NCBI RefSeq assembly: GCF_900112025.1
Contig: NZ_FOKL01000004.1
Span: 259,344-323,343, forward strand
Source of the DNA: Janthinobacterium sp. 344
GTDB lineage: Bacteria > Pseudomonadota > Gammaproteobacteria > Burkholderiales > Burkholderiaceae_D
Reading direction: 5' to 3'
DNA length: 64,000 nucleotides
Shown here: piece by piece, positions 63,136 to 64,000 of the stretch
Position numbering within the stretch: the first letter of the stretch is position 1
How the letters are laid out: the number at the start of each line of letters is the position of its first letter
Notes under the pieces: generated by a model
The model's input: the letters and a program-made list of their open reading frames with translations, nothing else
Told to the model about the DNA's origin: nothing
The model's database searches: none
Position numbers and translations under genes: made by a program

Positions 63136-64000
63136 CTACACGGCCTGCAGGGCGCCGCGCATGCCCTGTGACGCGATGTCCTGCAAGGCCGCAGCCACGG
63201 CGGGGGCCAGGCCGGGCACCGCGTTCATATCGCGGCCCCACACTCTTTCCTGCGCCAGCCAGCCCTGCGCCAGCTCTGGCAGGGTCAGGCGGCCGGCGTC
63301 GGCATCGGCCCAGCCCTGGCTGAACCACGCCAGGCTGGCCGCGTCGTCGGACAGGGCGATGACGTCGCCGCGGTACAGGCGCATGGTGGCGGCCAGCGCC
63401 AGCACCAGGCGCTGCGGCAGGCGGCCGTGCAGTTCCACGTAGCGCAGCAGCTGCGGCGCGATGCGCGCGGCGAACTTGCTCCAGCTGTTCAGGGCGATGG
63501 ACGCCAGGCGATGCTGGATATACGGATTGCGGAAGCGCAGCAGCACGTCGCGCGCGAACTGCTGCAGTTCGTCCTGCGGCAGGGGCAGCGCGGGGATGAT
63601 TTCCTGCGCCAGGGTGTCGGCCAGCCAGGCGCCCACTTGCGCGTCGTTGACGGCGTCGCCCACGGTTTCCAGGCCGGCCAGCAGGGCCACGGGCACCAGC
63701 GCCGTATGGCCGCCGTTGAGGATGCCCACCTTGCGCTTCTTGTAGGGCGTGATGTCGTCGACCAGCAGGATGTTCAGGTCCGCGCCCGCCAGCTTCAATT
63801 CATCGGCCAGCGATGCGGGGCCTTCGATGACGAACAGGTAGTAGTATTCGGCGGCCACGAGGAACTGGTCTTGATAGCCGAGTTGCGCCTCGATGGCGGC
63901 GGCGTCTTGCGGGTAGCCGGTGACGATGCGGTCGACCAGCGTGGAGCAAAAGACGCAGGCGTTATCGAGCCAGTCGGCAAAGCCCGCATCGAGCTGCCAC
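63136..64000 (-). CDS. uxaB: Tagaturonate reductase (UxaB, mannitol-dehydrogenase family), 5' partial
   Basis: NADH-dependent reduction of tagaturonate to altronate, second step of galacturonate catabolism. About 287 C-terminal residues are visible; the N-terminus lies beyond the window. The visible part opens WQLDAGFADWLDNACVFCST followed by LVDRIVTGYP, the UxaB active-region pattern, and the catalytic Lys/His segment KKRKVGILNGGHTALVPV. The variant ILNGGHT and the VDRIVTGYP segment favour tagaturonate reductase over mannitol dehydrogenase. A long-chain dehydrogenase with another uronate substrate is possible. Confidence 0.9.
   Translation of the reverse strand, partial: WQLDAGFADWLDNACVFCSTLVDRIVTGYPQDAAAIEAQLGYQDQFLVAAEYYYLFVIEGPASLADELKLAGADLNILLVDDITPYKKRKVGILNGGHTALVPVALLAGLETVGDAVNDAQVGAWLADTLAQEIIPALPLPQDELQQFARDVLLRFRNPYIQHRLASIALNSWSKFAARIAPQLLRYVELHGRLPQRLVLALAATMRLYRGDVIALSDDAASLAWFSQGWADADAGRLTLPELAQGWLAQERVWGRDMNAVPGLAPAVAAALQDIASQGMRGALQAV

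Noticed and set aside
1..64000. CRISPR arrays, tRNA/rRNA genes, insertion sequences or prophage
   Set aside because: No regularly spaced repeats, cloverleaf-like sequences, transposase motifs or phage structural genes were seen by eye; a tRNA scan was not run.

Overview
The window is GC-rich, gene-dense chromosomal DNA from a Gram-negative bacterium. Gene content points to a betaproteobacterium, most likely Oxalobacteraceae (Janthinobacterium, Massilia or Duganella type): a PaaX-controlled phenylacetate cluster with its own branched-chain-type ABC transporter, three methyl-accepting chemotaxis proteins, porins of betaproteobacterial type, a TonB receptor, and a divergent pmbA/yjgA pair. The lineage is inferred from gene content only. 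I see no rRNA, tRNA, CRISPR array, insertion sequence or prophage.

Layout. 1-8574 (+): ten tightly overlapping genes for a type IV pilus / type II secretion-like (MSHA-like) machine: inner-membrane platform (cut by the window edge), ATPase, PilM/N/O/P-like alignment proteins, a lipoprotein secretin and three pilin-like proteins. 8631-9854 (+): M24 peptidase. 9962-13204 (-): apparent operon of a porin, a PstS-like binding protein and a chemoreceptor. 13578-15053 (-): amidase. 15132-31914 (-): phenylacetate catabolism in the order paaABCDE, paaGHIKJ, a five-gene ABC transporter, paaY, paaZ; paaX is divergent at 32181. No paaF is present.

33197-41304: small coiled-coil protein, M14 carboxypeptidase, di-haem peroxidase, a signal-peptide-bearing PLP enzyme paired with a TonB receptor, and an orphan poly-Gly lipoprotein. 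41374-44828: pmbA, yjgA/darP, mog and an esterase. 44886-48970 (-): four-gene operon of a KamA-type radical SAM enzyme, an MFS transporter, a FAH-family hydrolase and a carboxymuconolactone-decarboxylase-family protein. 49250-56061: free-standing Cache protein with a chemoreceptor, a DNA glycosylase, an HDOD protein, an unknown protein and a Cache chemoreceptor. 56181-64000 (-): pectin/galacturonate cluster with GntR regulator, sugar kinase, GH28 polygalacturonase lipoprotein, porin, MFS hexuronate-type transporter and tagaturonate reductase (cut by the window edge).

A dispersed 27-28 nt perfect palindrome (GGGGTC-NNA-CCC, 3-4 nt loop, mirrored arm) occurs five times, plus one degenerate copy, always between genes. 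Its variable stem positions change in compensating pairs, and three copies separate blocks of the phenylacetate cluster.
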